Below are positions 34,275 to 46,433 of a stretch of DNA of 64,000 nucleotides, piece after piece (positions within the stretch are counted from its first letter, which is position 1; every line of letters begins with the position of its first letter). Origin of the DNA: Bimuria novae-zelandiae CBS 107.79 (lineage: Eukaryota > Ascomycota > Dothideomycetes > Pleosporales > Didymosphaeriaceae); the NCBI GenBank assembly GCA_010015655.1, contig ML976708.1, forward strand, positions 225,213-289,212. The letters are read 5' to 3'. The notes below the pieces were generated by a model. It did not search any database. It had not been told where the DNA came from and worked only from the letters and a program-made list of their open reading frames with translations. The position numbers and the translations under genes were made by a program.

Positions 34275-34603
34275 ATTGGAGTAAGATTACTAGTGAATAT
34301 AGCAATGAGGAAGAAGCATGAAGTGGTAACGGTAGTAGGAAAGATACAATTGCTGCTCGTGACGTTGCAAAGTCGTGTGCGTGCGGTCATGGGTTGCGTG
34401 GTTAGGCAACGGGAACAACAACAAACACACCGTCAGGTTGCAGCAGCGCTAGTAGGGGGTGCTGCTGCACTAAGCCGCTTTCGCCTGGGCAACTTTTTCG
34501 ACAGCTTCAACACCAGACGCGCCATCGAACGATACCCCTACGCCTGCCGCTGTCGCGTTCTATTGTGCCACAGTACCTATCTGGTCCCGTATTGCGAGTC
34601 ATC
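34275..34603. other. Shared divergent promoter, 329 bp
   Basis: Separates the starts of the disordered protein gene (-) and MRP10 (+). No distinct motif assigned. Confidence 0.4.
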
Positions 34604-35082
34604 ATGGTCCCGAAACCGCAAAACGCGGCGGTCCAGTCCGTCACCCACCGCCCGCTGCCGCCGCTCCCCAAACTTCGCGTTAGACGGCCGAACAAGCCCG
34701 AGACAAACCCTTGCCTGGGCATCATGTCTTCAGTTCTGGGTACGTAGGCAGGCCCGCCGTGTGTTGGGATGAAGGACAATGGCACAAGAGGATGCACGAG
34801 ATCTGAAGGCAGAAGGACGGTGCAATCAAAGCAGGACATTCTTGCTAATCAGACTGCAGGATGCTGGGCATCATCAGGGAAAACGGCCGCTGCTCAAGGC
34901 TGCGCACAGCTCGAGCAGAAACTACGGCAGTGCATGGATGCTCCAGTAGGTCCTCCTATGTTCTGTTCGAAGGAAGTGAGCTTACCACTGCACAGCGCGA
35001 CAACAACCCGAAGAAGAACAACATCAACTACCATCTCTCGCGCATGTATCCGAACATCGTCGGCCCGCACAAACGGAAGTGA
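34604..35082 (+). CDS. MRP10: Mitochondrial small-subunit ribosomal protein mS37 (Mrp10), twin CX9C
   Basis: Exons 34604-34739, 34860-34945 and 34996-35082, introns of 120 and 50 bp, give 102 aa. The product has the Mrp10 signature PPLPKLRVRRPN followed by a CHCH fold with two CX9C motifs, NPCLGIMSSVLGCW and GCAQLEQKLRQC. It ends in a basic tail RMYPNIVGPHKRK. Proteins of this kind are imported and folded by the Mia40 disulfide relay; Mrp10 then joins the mitoribosome small subunit. Each exon is too short to stand out alone, and the three are in different frames, so the gene is easily missed. Phase checks (1, 0) and the conserved motif order make the model firm. Confidence 0.9.
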
Positions 35083-36429
35083 AGAATCGATCTGGCCACG
35101 ATCGCTATCCCGAAGATCTGTATATCATGTGTACATCGCCTAGTGCGACATAGAAAGCTCCCACACATTGAGCTCGCATGGGAGGAGTCCAACATTTTGA
35201 TTTGCATCGGCGTTATGGTGGAAATACCTCTGTAGGATGTTCCTGTAACAAGAGTCGGCTGTTTCTGTATGCTTTGTCTATCTATCGTTGCATTGCCCGT
35301 CGACTTTTGGCCCCTACCGTTCATATCGACCCATTGTTGTCGACCGTATTAATGCGGCGTTGTCGCAGGGCAACATTTATGAATCGCTATTGCAGATCGC
35401 ATTGCTTGCGAAAGGGATGGGTTTCATGTTGGACGGAGGTCCCCACGTCGAGAAGCCACAACAAGCGCATGACGTTTTCTTTTTTCCGAATCCAATGAAT
35501 CATCTCGCAAGATTTCACGACAAGTCGATCACGAATCAACAGTGGCGGGGCCAGACCACCTCGTATACTTCCACTCACGTGGGGTTTGGCCGCTTGAGCT
35601 CACCTATACCATGCAACAACCAATTTAAGGCCCGATGTATCGGACCCAACCCTCATGCCCGTCGTGTGTTTCGCCATCAATACCATACCACGCTGGATGA
35701 TCTACCCAAAACAAGAGGAACATCAAGTGCTTCCGGAAGTTTGGATGCTCCTCTTGCGATCGATCGAAGGGATGAATGTCGATTCGAAACTTCAAATGCA
35801 CATGCAAAGGGATCCCAACCCCCCAATGAAGTAGCGAGGTCGTGATCTATATTTGTGCATCCGAAGAGCCACTCGTGTTGTTGACTGGTCAGCGATGCTA
35901 AGCCAAATGCGCTCCGCCCCAGGATGGTCCAAACATATCGATCCTTCACCCACCCTCAACCCAGCACCCACGCGCCTCCCACGGCAATGCTCTAGCCTGA
36001 GCCGGCGGACGAGGGAGCAAGGCGAGTGCTAGCGATGCCATGCGCTGTCCCATTCGTCCCTCGCTCACCGCACGCATGGTCAGCGCAACTGTGCTTTGCC
36101 TAACCGCGTAACACGTAGGCATAGCTTACCCGCATGTCCCTAGACTCACCACCATGCCACAATGGTGCTCATTCGATCGACAGGGCAGCGCGCGGCGCCA
36201 TAGGCGTGCAAGCGACGTCAACTATCGCGGGCTCGAGCACAGTGAGCGGCTCAGCCTTCTCGTGTTTTAAGCTGCTGTGCCCGCCTTTCCTTTGTGTCGG
36301 TTCTCGCTTCTGTCTCATCTATCACAGCCTTTCCTACACGCCGAAGCTCCTCTCTATTCACCGTGCACACCATGGCAGCCTGATTTTGATGACAACAAGA
36401 TATATACTTTCGGATGGAACGTCAAACAG
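35083..36429. other. Intergenic, 1.35 kb
   Basis: One 180-codon open frame (about 35290-35845, plus strand) has no ATG near its start and no recognisable motif; not called. The right end is the promoter of the surface-protein gene. Confidence 0.4.
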
Positions 36430-37577
36430 ATGTTGAAATACGCAGCAGCATGCACCATTTTGGCCTGGGGCGAGGTGTTGGAGGCTGCGATCTTTGCTGT
36501 GCCAGAACCTACCTTCGTTACTCCGGCAGTTGATGGATGGAATCCAGCCCCCACAAGAGCGCCACGCCTCGGTGCGATAGAGCTTCTCAAACGCGATGAA
36601 CCATGGGAGGCTTTCATGAGCTCGGGGACTTGCGGGTTCTTCGACGGTGCATCAAGTACGGAATTCTGTTTCAACGGATTCAAAGAACACTAGCTGACAA
36701 GTAAACAGCATCCGCATATACCTGCAAGCAATCCAGCCATGTCTGCGCGACGAACACATACCATGGAAACCAAGGATGCTGCGACCCTTACGAGCCCGCA
36801 GAATCATGCACCGTCGTAACAACCTGCATGCCCAAATCCATCCTGTCAAAGAGTTGCGATAGCGATTGTTCCAAGGACGACTTCATCGCGAAATGCACCG
36901 CGTCCGCAAACCCCGAGTGCTACGAGCTACAATTCGTATACACGCTTGGAGCCCGAACAACGACCATGAAAGAATACGGATGCACCGACACCGCCATAAC
37001 CACAACCCTCCCTGTAACACCTCATGGCTACAGCGCCCCCGGCAGCGGCGACACAACCTCCTCGTCCTCATCCTCAACATTATCAATGGACTCGCCCACA
37101 CCGACCCCAACGCCCCAACAAGTCACAAAAGGCGACGCCCACCCCAACAACACCCCCGCCATAATCGGCGGCGTAATCGGCGGCCTCGCCCTCCTCTCCG
37201 CCCTCATCTTCGCCATCGTCTTCCTCATCCTGCGCGACCGTCGGCGTAAGCGCGAAGCGCTATCCCTCGTCCCGCAGCAGCACCACGACTGGCCGGCCTC
37301 GGCTCCAGCGCCGCCGCCGCTCATCCCCGGAATGGCAGAAGTGCACTACACCCCCGACGGCTTCGTAGGGTGCAACGTGTACGCCGACGAACCGCACACC
37401 GCTGTCACCGACGACGGGACCTTCGTCGCTACGCCCAACACGAGTAACTGGAAAGCTTGGGGCCGCGTGAATAGAGATAAGAAGGGCCCGCAGGAGAGGG
37501 TGACGAGCTGTGGTGATGATGGGTTGTATGGGCCTGGGGAGATTCAGGGGACACAGATCCATGAGGCGCCCTCATGA
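36430..37577 (+). CDS. Cys-rich single-pass surface protein
   Basis: Exons 36430-36655 and 36709-37577 (53-bp GTACGG...AACAG intron, phase 1) give 364 aa. The start codes for a signal peptide (MLKYAAACTILAWGEVLEA). The ectodomain, residues about 20-205, carries a Cys-rich module beginning TCGFFDGAS and continuing YTCKQSSHVC, QGCCDPYEP, SCTVVTTC, followed by a Ser/Thr/Pro-rich stalk. A Gly-rich transmembrane helix (AIIGGVIGGLALLSALIFAIVFLIL) and an RDRRRKRE stop-transfer come next, and about 110 cytosolic residues follow. This layout (Cys-rich head, Ser/Thr stalk, GGVIGG helix) is widespread in ascomycete plasma-membrane proteins resembling wall-stress sensors; the ligand is unknown. Confidence 0.8.
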
Positions 37578-38401
37578 GTGAAATGAGACGTTCCTCTTGC
37601 AGCAAAGCTGGGCCGCGCTTTGGAATTGTAGATTGCGTGATAAAAAGGGAGGGTTTCTTGTTTATGATTACTTTTGGTGAGAATGAGGAAGCCACGCATA
37701 TGGGCTGGCGTGCATTCGTTTTAGGAATATACCCCGTTGGAGGATGGCTTGGTTTCATGGAGTAGGACATGTACACGTATTGGGTCGCACACAGGTTACT
37801 CTACGTTTGGAGGTGGCTTTGGACAAGGTCGAGTAGAGGAAATGTCGACGTGTAAGAAGTACAGTTAGATCTGCTACAGCGTTCTTATGCTATACATTCT
37901 TCCATGGCAGAGAAGCCCTGAAGGAAGAAATTATTAATAGTTCGATCTGTGGATAGCAAAGACCTTCGCACCCAATGATTAGAAGACCTGACGAGTGTCA
38001 CGTACAACAGTAGGAGGAAAATGAGTTTGTTTAACGTCATTCAGTATTAGTATTGCTGCTCAAAGCAATAGCACGAAAACGCCGAGAAGAACCCCATATA
38101 CCTGGTATAGCTTTCCGCGAGCCATCGAACCGCCCATCGCAGCCGAAGATGCCCACCCAATTCAGCCCAATCCAATCCCAATCCCAATCCCATATTCATC
38201 TCATCAATACATAACTATGTCACACTAATATCCTATATCATTCACAAACCCCCCTGGGCATCGATTCCAGCCGAGCCACTACGCCTCCTCAGCAGCCTTT
38301 TCCAGCGCATCAGGATGCTCTGAGGAGAACCCAAGGCGGGAGCCCGGTCTGGTATTCCAGGACTTCTCCCAGCTCTGCACGCTGCCCCACCACCAAGGCT
38401 C
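37578..38401. other. Convergent 3' region, 0.8 kb
   Basis: No gene. A short (CCAAT/CCCAAT)n tract lies at about 38157-38192. Confidence 0.45.
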
Positions 38402-39075
38402 CTAGACCTGGCTCATAGCAGGGCCCCTCCGGATGCCGCCGCGCATGTTGACGCCCGAGGAGCGGCCGCCGACAATGGAGAAGAATAGCGAGGCGACCCA
38501 CGCAGCCCAGCCGAACCAGAAGAAGGCCGTCGAGGCTTGGGCTTCGCGGCAGCGCTTCTCGGTGTCGCGGCTGCCGTTGGTGATGTGGTTGGTTGTGGTG
38601 TAGGACTGGGGAGGGTTAGCTTCGCGTCCTGTATTCAAGAGACAACTCGGGGATCGTGCTCGGCATCCAGAGTGGAATGAAGTGTGAGTGGAATTGGGGG
38701 TAGGTGATTGAGAACGTACCCTGTTGCTACAGCTGTGCACGCCCAGGTACGCCGCCGTCGCGACAGCAGCGCAGAACCAGAAAAGCACGTTGAGCGTATC
38801 AAGCACAATGTTGACCATGGGCATGCTGTAGCCGTCCAGGAACGATGTCGGTAGCAGGTACAGCAGGGAGAGCAGCCCGAACGTCGCTACAAACATGTCG
38901 TAATTGACCATCGCGGAGTTGCCAGCCAAGGCTGTGGCGATCATGTTGCCGATGAGAGCAATGATGATGATCGAGCAGATGAACTGTACCTCTGTCAGTC
39001 GATGCGCGCATTGAACATTGTGGAATTACGAACCTGCCAGGACCGCAGTCCAATGTTCAAAGCCTTAGATACCAT
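38402..39075 (-). CDS. MARVEL-domain four-helix membrane protein (Nce102-like)
   Basis: Exons 39075-39034, 38983-38720 and 38605-38402 (introns 50 and 114 bp, both phase 0) give 169 aa. Four hydrophobic helices are visible: FICSIIIIALIGNMIATALAG, the MFVATFGLLSLLYLLP segment, VLDTLNVLFWFCAAVATAAYLG and TAFFWFGWAAWVASLFFSIVG. The first exon gives MVSKALNIGLRSWQ, the usual short cytosolic N-terminus of this family. Length and pattern match fungal MARVEL proteins such as Nce102, which organise eisosome/MCC plasma-membrane domains and sense sphingolipids. The exact role here is inferred from the family. The loop between helices 3 and 4 holds the larger intron. Confidence 0.85.
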
Positions 39076-41352
39076 ATTGCTGCTTCAGAGAGTCACGTCG
39101 CTAATTTCTGTTGTAAATATCGATGCGGCGCGAACAAAGAACTGTCTGCTAGCAGAGTTGGTCAGAAGGCGAACAATGGAGGTTGATGAAGAGTTTAGAA
39201 GTAGGAGCAAGTTTACAGTGTCCCAGGATTCTAACAGTGTGCCTGCCGTATATAAGAGTTAACGGTTAATGTGCGTCAATGTCAGACGTCCATCGTCATA
39301 CTTTCCTACGTCACAGCGGCGACGAAAGGATCCAATAAACACCGGGTGCTCCGGATCGGGGACTTACTGGCGCTAGTGCAGAATCTCCACTGCTTTGGCT
39401 TTTCGCGAACTCAAGTTGATGCAAATGTAGGAAGTTGGAATTGATTTCAGAGTAGCTACAAATAATTGCAGAGACGGGTTGGTTTTTTATTGCGGAAGAT
39501 CGGCTGGTGAACGCGTGTTGACAGGCGCGCGGGAGCGATGATTGGTTGCAATGGCGTTACTGCAGCAGCTGTGGCAGTGAGACTGGTTGATTCGGCAACA
39601 GGATGGTGATGCAACAACACGGCAAGGATCTACCGCCAACCTTTCCGAGGGATGCTAATGCCGTTCCATATGCAACGCGTCTTTGGTGGCCGCAGGTCTA
39701 GAACTGAAGCTCTAACTGGCCCTCATGACGAATAGAGTGTTGGCGGAGCAGGAGCTCTAAGCTTGTGCGACCCCGGATCTACGAGTCGTCATAGATGTGA
39801 GCAGCGTTGGAGTGAAGTTTTTATAATCAGCGTGATGTACTGCGGAGCTATCGTTGTCCAAGCAAGATCGGTTTGCCCATACTTTTGACCTTTCTACACT
39901 AACCCTGGTGACTTTGTACATGCTTGGTCAAGCTGCAGCGCGAAGCCTGTGCGCCTCGGTGGCTTCTCGAGGGGCCATATGTCTCGCTCTAGAATGTCTC
40001 ACAGGTAAAGGCAAGCGCCAGAGCGAATGGGGATTCGGTGGTTGTTTGTAGTTCATCATGCATCTATGATCAACGGCCCAACTGAGCATGCTAAATGCCT
40101 TCAACATGTATCAAATCCTTCTGATGCTATGCACCGAAGTGATGTGATATAGGGCCTCTGTATCATGTACACATCCTGAGAACACCTCATGTACAAAGTC
40201 CTACCAGCCCAGCATATCGGCATACCCCCGATTGTAGCAACAAAAAGCCTCCAGCAGCGTCGGCTCGCAGGTCTTTCAATTCCTTTCCCCCGACGCGAAA
40301 TATCCCAACCGTATCTGTATTGCAAAGACAAGAGTCTCAGTCTAAGCCACTTTTAAAGCTGGGATGCTTCAGGCCCATTCTGCGGCGCAGGAGGATCTTC
40401 GGCATGTCACTCTTCGACGTCGTACGATGGATGCGTACGTTGAGCACCCACTCATGCCATGGACGAGGCTTCGAGAGGGTGTCGTGCAGTCGATTTAGTA
40501 CGAGGATAGTATGCTACTGGTGAAATATACGCCCGACGACTTCGGTGGGTGATTGGTCTACTTGTTGTGAGTGCCTATAGACGGTGTCAGCAGTACAGAC
40601 AATTATACTTACGTGTGCGGTGTGCGAATAGACCCTCTTGTAGGGTGCCATCTTCGTCGCTTCTGAGCACGCTGCAGAGTGTTATGGTCAGTTCTGTCGC
40701 TCCACATGATCCGCCGCGCTAGCTTGCTGAGTTTACGAGTGCGTTCCTATCCTACGTCTAGAAGAAACAGGCCGCCTGTAACCCCCGAACAGAAGGCAGT
40801 GTAGCTCGTAGCTGTGTATAGGTCGACACGTATTGGCATCTCGTTTCGTATAGAAGAATCGACCTTGGAGGAGAGTTAAAGCACGAAACAGCGGCCTCCC
40901 TCTGACGTAGGCGCTAAAGCGGAATTATGTAACATCCTGGAAGTCAATCGTCAGCGTCGTCGCATTATCATCGTGGTCTCTCCTGTAGGCCGTTCTCTAC
41001 ATGCTTAAGTGTCCGCAGAGACTGTTTTGAGCTAATGATCTATCCCATTGTGTTCCAGCGCGGGTTGGCGTCAGATCAGTGCGAACTATCTCCCAGCTAT
41101 CCGTGATGTTGTAGTTATACGGCGCTTGAAGGGCGTACCGGTAGTCTTGGTGCCAGCCCAAAGGCAGAACCTCTGCATACCCTTGATGACAGCGTTTTCT
41201 TCGTGAAACAGCACTGGGGTGTTCGGCTATTCTCTGGCGTATGCGTTGTGCTCGACGACTCCGTTCCAAGGAGAATGGCATGTACGAGATCTATTGCACG
41301 TCATCGCGCCGTTGCTGTCGTATATTGCCAATGATTGTGGCGCTCGGGATTG

Positions 41353-42067
41353 CTACTTCGGAGAAGGCGGGCCTGCAGCTCTGAGCGGAGAAGCACATGT
41401 ACCGGTGTTCGGACGGGAGCGGTCGGCCAGTCCAGGATATAACAAAGGATAGTGCACGATGGTGGTGCTGGTGTCTCCCCGGCGTTTTTTGTCTTTGCGA
41501 CGTCCTGCGAGGCCCTCCGAGAGCTGTTTAGTCTTCGATCGTAGCGAGGGCATAGGGTAGAGCGGGCTCGCTCCCACAACGGTGGAGCTAGAGGAGGGAG
41601 ATGGCGGCAATGAAGGCACAGTAGATCTAGGAAGATAAGATGCGCTGCAGGATGAATGTTTACCAATGATGTCGCAAGAGCTGCCCATGTATAGGTAGCG
41701 CTCACCTGAGGTAGATTTGGGTCCTCAGCGGCGAGAAGCCGTCGGAGGCAGGGGCAAGAGCCTGTGGAGTAGGGCGTGGATCTTCTCGTTGCGGTTGAAC
41801 GTCCGGAGGCCGAGACAGAAGTTGAGAAGGTGCGGACGGTGTCGTGGGAGGTTGTTGTGAGGGCTGCGGTCCAGGCTGCGGCAGCGGTGGGGAAGGAGGT
41901 GGATTGGGCGCCGCGTTGTCAAGGGCTGCTGAAGAGGCCGATTGGCATGGCACCCCAATGGCGTCCTGGAGCCAAATGCATTGCTCGCTAGCTAGTTCGG
42001 CGCTTGGGGGAGAGCCCCCGGGGTAGCTGAGTGCGGTGCAGGCAAATCTCGACGCCGTGCTTGCCAT
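41353..42067 (-). CDS. Possible Pro/Ser-rich protein, two exons
   Basis: Exons 42067-41706 and 41626-41353 (79-bp GTGAGC...CCTAG intron, phase 2) give 211 aa. The two frames have matching Pro/Ser-rich style (PNPPPSPPLPQPGPQPSQQPP in the first, VPSLPPSPSSSSTVVGASP in the second), which argues for a real join. Upstream of the chosen ATG the same frame codes for a hydrophobic run (GPLVLLALCGCLVPS) that looks like a signal peptide. Behind it are acceptor-like TTTGCAG and TGTAG sites, so a further 5' exon with the true start may exist. Three Cys occur in the first exon. No family recognised. It may be a lineage-specific secreted or membrane protein, or chance. Confidence 0.28.
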
Positions 42068-43063
42068 AGATGGCACCAGACAACCGCAGAGGGCCAAAAG
42101 GACCAGCGGACCGCCGCCAGCACCTACAGGATAAGTAGAGCAGCCGGGAGGGGAAGGCGTGCGCTCTATATTCACCCTGCAAACACAGGTGATGGAAATC
42201 TGCGTAGCAGGACCGTATTGACGGAATGAGGTGACAATGTCAAACAGTCACCCCTGAAGCAGGTGATAATGCTCTCCAAGAGCCCCTCTCTCTTGCCCCA
42301 AAGTGATTCCCCATGAATGCAGACACATTCACTATTCTTAGCTACCCCCTGAAAGAAGATCCGCTTCTTGAGGTGAGTTGAATCGTGCCCGAAGGTGATG
42401 TAGTCGTTTGCCAAATGGTGATAACTCTCTCCGCGCCTCGCACGCGCCTGCTACCTCGACTCCAACGAAACCACCCTGCTGCCCCAGCTTCCGCCGCACT
42501 TGCACAACAGCCTCATCGTGCCTACGCAAGCAGACATCTCACCACATGGCATGCCCCTCTTTCTTGGACTGCCTGACGTCTTGACCGAAACAAAGCAATG
42601 CACCGCCTGCGCTCGCAGCGCATAGCATGCTAGGACATCCTCGACTTCAGGCAGGAACGCTCGAACCGTGAACGCCGACCCTGCACTCGCCATCGGTGCG
42701 TCCAAGCTCTTTCGCTGCCTCCCTGCTCGAACCATTCACGATCCCAAGCGCGGTGCGGAGAAGCGCCCCTCCTACCCACGCTGACGGGTCGTTCAACGCC
42801 CAGGCAAACCGGCCTGCACCCGGCCAACCCGTCACTGGGCAGCAGAACGTACAACCCCCCGAGCAGCATACAAAAAGCTACCGACAGAGCGCTTAAAAGT
42901 GACGGGGAAGACGGGGCCAATGTGCAGCCAAGGCTGGGAGACGGCACGAAGCATCGGCCCCCGTACACCGCGCACACAAACGATGTATCCCGGCCTAGCA
43001 TCCTGCGAGTTTGAGGATAGAACAGCACAGGACGATAGCTGCCGAGACCAGAAAGAGAAAGCA

Positions 43064-43107
43064 GAAAGAGAAAGAGAAAGAGAAAGAGAAAGAGAAAGAG
43101 AAAGAGA
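43064..43107 (+). repeat. GAAAGA microsatellite
   Basis: About seven tandem GAAAGA units in otherwise unstructured gene-poor sequence. Confidence 0.85.
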
Positions 43108-43473
43108 TGGGAACAACGGAAACAAAGTGCTCGTCATAGTGACCCTGCGAAGCTCATGGTTCACCATTTTCTGGAGGTTCTCTTCGTTGATGTCCTACTC
43201 CTTTGACGTCTCAACACAAACTCGACCGGCCATTATGTGTCCCCCTGCAAAGAGGCGGAACCTATAGTGCATACAGGGTTCACGGGCTGCAACCCTTAGT
43301 GGCATGACTGGTGTTCCCCGAGAAGCTTGGACAAGGACTCACAGGTCTGGTCTGCATGAAAATGCGGGGTCAAGCAGCTGCAGCACCATTCCTAGCTCGA
43401 ACGATCAACATAGCAGCGCACGTCGGGCTGGGTCCTCCCGAAGCAGCTGTCTCGTGTGGCAGCGATTCAGACT

Positions 43474-43516
43474 AGCTTCAGGTACAGCTATCAATAACAG
43501 AGCTGTACCTGAAGCT
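43474..43516. repeat. Perfect 16-bp inverted repeat, 11-nt loop
   Basis: The left arm AGCTTCAGGTACAGCT (43474-43489) is exactly repeated as its reverse complement at 43501-43516, around the loop ATCAATAACAG. Pairing stops cleanly at both outer ends. Confidence 0.9.
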
Positions 43517-44519
43517 CCTAAGCCACTGAGAAGCCCGTGGGGAAATTTCCAGCGATAAAGGACGTGGCTCCAGGTCTTCCTTAATGATACTAGATGACGC
43601 TTCCAGGTTCCAGGGCGTTCGGGCGAGGATGTCGATGGGCGCGTGATGTCCAGTGTCCCCCATGAGCAGGGTCGTCCTGATGGCGTCCTTACCCTGATGA
43701 CAGTGGCCGGGCGGGGTGCTGAGATGGCGCTTGAAGCGAAGCAGGATGGCGTGCATAAATAAAGCCTTTCGACGTTCAAAGAGGGATGAATTGGGGCACG
43801 GTCGGGGGTCGGGCCCAACCGAGTCCAGACGGAAAAAGAGGGGTCTGCCTCAAAACCCTGGGCATGAAAGCCCGGCGCATCCCACATCCAGCCCACCGCG
43901 AAGCAAGTCTCACGGTAGCGGCATTTTGGTGAGGAGAAAGGGAAGAGGACGAAGGATCTCCCGACGCGCGCGCGAGGGGGCCGATGATTTGTTGTCATCT
44001 CTCCTAGTCCTCCTCGCTACCCGAACCGCAGCAGACAATTTGCAGCGAGTTCGTTCCCAATTATACAAGGGCTAGCCTGGAGTTGGTTTGGTCGTCTCCG
44101 CATTTTGCGCATCTGCCACCTAAAGCCCCTGATCCTTGGCCCGACCGCCAGCTGCAGGAAGCCTCAAAGGCGTTGGAGGTGCGCTTTCTGGTCTTCCCAC
44201 CTCTGTAATGCGCGCGCTGTCTCGAGGCCTTTGACTTGTGCAGCTTTCGTCTGCCCCCCTTCCTTTCCAAGTCGACCGCCGCCGACAACGATCCATACTA
44301 GACGAAGAGTAATCCGTTGGGTGGCTTCGTCAACAGATTCGGGTGGTCTCCGCGTTTGAACAGTGTCTGGAAGCAAGCTGGGATCGCCTCTGGTTCCCGT
44401 GGCTGATCTTTACCGCCATCCATCTTCGTCGCCTCCTCCTTCAGTCGCTCGGGGTACAGAGCGACGATGCGCTTGCTCCAGTAGACGCGCGTACTCTAGC
44501 CCAACGACTGGCTTGCACC

Positions 44520-44592
44520 CTACGAGGCCGAGCTCAGCTGGTAGAACGGTGGCGCATCCCCACATTGCGCATTGTCTGAGGTTCCCTCGTAG
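44520..44592 (+). other. tRNA-sized fold with A-box-like sequence, degenerate
   Basis: An 8-bp stem CTACGAGG/CCTCGTAG closes a 73-nt segment containing GAGCTCAGCTGGTAGAAC, close to a tRNA A box and D arm, and a 4-bp stem with a 7-nt loop where the anticodon arm would be. The position before the anticodon is not T and there is no T-arm with GGTTCRANYCC, so this is not a functional tRNA. A decayed tRNA-derived sequence or chance are both possible. Confidence 0.15.
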
Positions 44593-45681
44593 ACAAACGG
44601 CCTGTATACTTCCATGCGACGACTGATGCCATAGTATAAACTATCTGTTTTTTTTGCACGATTCTTCTGCGCGATTTCCAAGAGTAGGGATAGACTGGAT
44701 CAAGAGCTCGGTGTTTCTGATTTACGTTTCGAGGTATGGTCGCCGCTGGGAGCATGCGGCTCTCCCCGAATGTACAGCAATCGAAGCTCACTATCCACGC
44801 CAGTTATTTCCGGGATTCAAGACTGTTTTCAAGAAGTACGTTTGCCACCGAGATAGACTGTGGGGTATGTCCATTCCCATCTCTTGTCCGTCCAGCAGAG
44901 CGCAGCCTCGCACCAGGGGCCCGCCGACCAATTTCCGCGCTGAACACATTTCAAAATTGTTTGTCGAGTGGGCGATTGACGGAGATGCAGAATAAAACCA
45001 CGGAGATCCTATAGAAAGGCCGGATTGCTACGCGTTCGCTGCCCACGCGGTGTTTCTGCTTCCTGTATACCAGGTATGCTCCCAGCTTCTTTTCGTCTCG
45101 ATGCCCTCCCCCTCTTCCTCCGATGCCTCCTTGTTTTATTTCCCGGATGTTCCCTTGGTAGGGGAGACTCGAGGCCCGTGGGCGCCATGTTGCAATCGTG
45201 GCTCGGGTGGGAACGGTCGAGGTGAAGGGGCTACGAAATGCCGGCGAGGCTCTTCGGCTGGGCTGCAAACGTGCTGCGGCAAGTTCCTACGATGTGCACT
45301 GCTCTTCACAGCTTTGTGTAACATCGGGGCACCTCACTGTCTCCTGATTCGACGCGGGGAGTTGCGATGTGTCGAACGGCGTGGGGTTGGAAGGGGATCT
45401 GTCAATGAAGCTGGTGGCCGGCCGATGACGAACGCCCATGAAGAGCCAATCCGTCCCCTACCGCCGTTCTACCTACAAACACGCAAGCAAGAGCTATACT
45501 GTTCTCGAGTCGTCGAGTCTAATTTCCTACGTACACCTGGCTAAGATATGGTGTAATCCACAGTAATTCATCCTATCGCAGACCCTGCATCTGCCCTAAG
45601 ACCATCACGAAGAAGCGCTAGCGGTGCCCCCAGGTGAGATACAAACGAACTGAGGGCCTGCACACTACCGCTGCCAGCATC

Positions 45682-45688
45682 TATAAAA
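45682..45688 (+). promoter_or_regulatory. TATA box of the PSP1 gene
   Basis: TATAAAA followed within 20-60 bases by a long C/T-rich tract, the standard arrangement of a strong fungal promoter. Transcription would start near 45710-45760, about 1.15 kb before the CDS. Confidence 0.5.
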
Positions 45689-46433
45689 CCCCGCCCGCTG
45701 GCCTCTCTCTCCTTCCTCCATCCCACCTTCGACAACAACTCCACCCACATTACATCTACTCTTGCACCTTTTTCTGCTTCAATAACACTCCCATCTCCTC
45801 GAGCTCAACAACAAGGCTTTGGAACAGCTCCTGCAGCTGTCACGAGTCCTCTGTGCTTCCTACCGCCTCCTGCTGTGCTTTATAGCTCACCGCTGCAGAG
45901 CTCCAGGGTGTTTCCCTCCCTGCACTCCTCACATCCGACGTGCTCGTGCAGGACAGTAAGCCCGCCACTGGCAACTACTCCAGCGCCCCAGGTACTGTCT
46001 CGTTGCCGGGCCTGAAGAACAGCTCTTGGCTCAGACAAGCTCAGGTGAGTAGTTCTACCCCTCCCGACAGCAGCTTCGGCTAGTGCACATACGTTACGCC
46101 CTCATTGAGCTCGTCAATACTCTCGACAAGCTCCGAGTGCAGCTGCCCCCTCTTCAACTCACCCTGAGTTGTCGGGCCTCCCGTCCGCTCCTTCCTCCAC
46201 CCCCACTTCTTCGCCAGACGCGCTGACAGGAACATCTCAGACAGACACCCCGGCTTTCAAGCCCAGCTGTAGGATCACCACAGCGAGAAGTCAACAGCCA
46301 GCTTTACTAACACCAGCTGTGTTTGGAAACACTCATTGCTATCTACGACATCTATCGGCCATCTGTACAAGAGCAGGACTTATCTGCGACGGCTACAGAC
46401 GGCACGAGTAACACCCTCGGCTCACAAGACTTG

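Larger units (their letters stand above)
39076..45660. other. Gene-poor stretch, 6.6 kb
   Basis: Apart from a weak two-exon model at 41353-42067, no frame here resembles a protein and no RNA gene is clear. Notable items are a GAAAGA microsatellite, a perfect hairpin at 43474-43516 and a tRNA-sized fold at 44520-44592, listed separately. Confidence 0.5.

Noticed and set aside
35290..35845. About 180-codon plus-strand open frame
   Set aside because: Begins without an ATG, has no motif or codon pattern that I could recognise, and no splice join to neighbours.
43405..43998. 197-codon minus-strand frame
   Set aside because: Arg/Pro/Ser-rich composition as expected from GC-rich random frames; contains the hairpin and no protein motif.
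46169..46411. 80-codon plus-strand frame in the PSP1 leader
   Set aside because: Lies between leader introns; more likely an upstream frame in the 5' UTR than a gene of its own.
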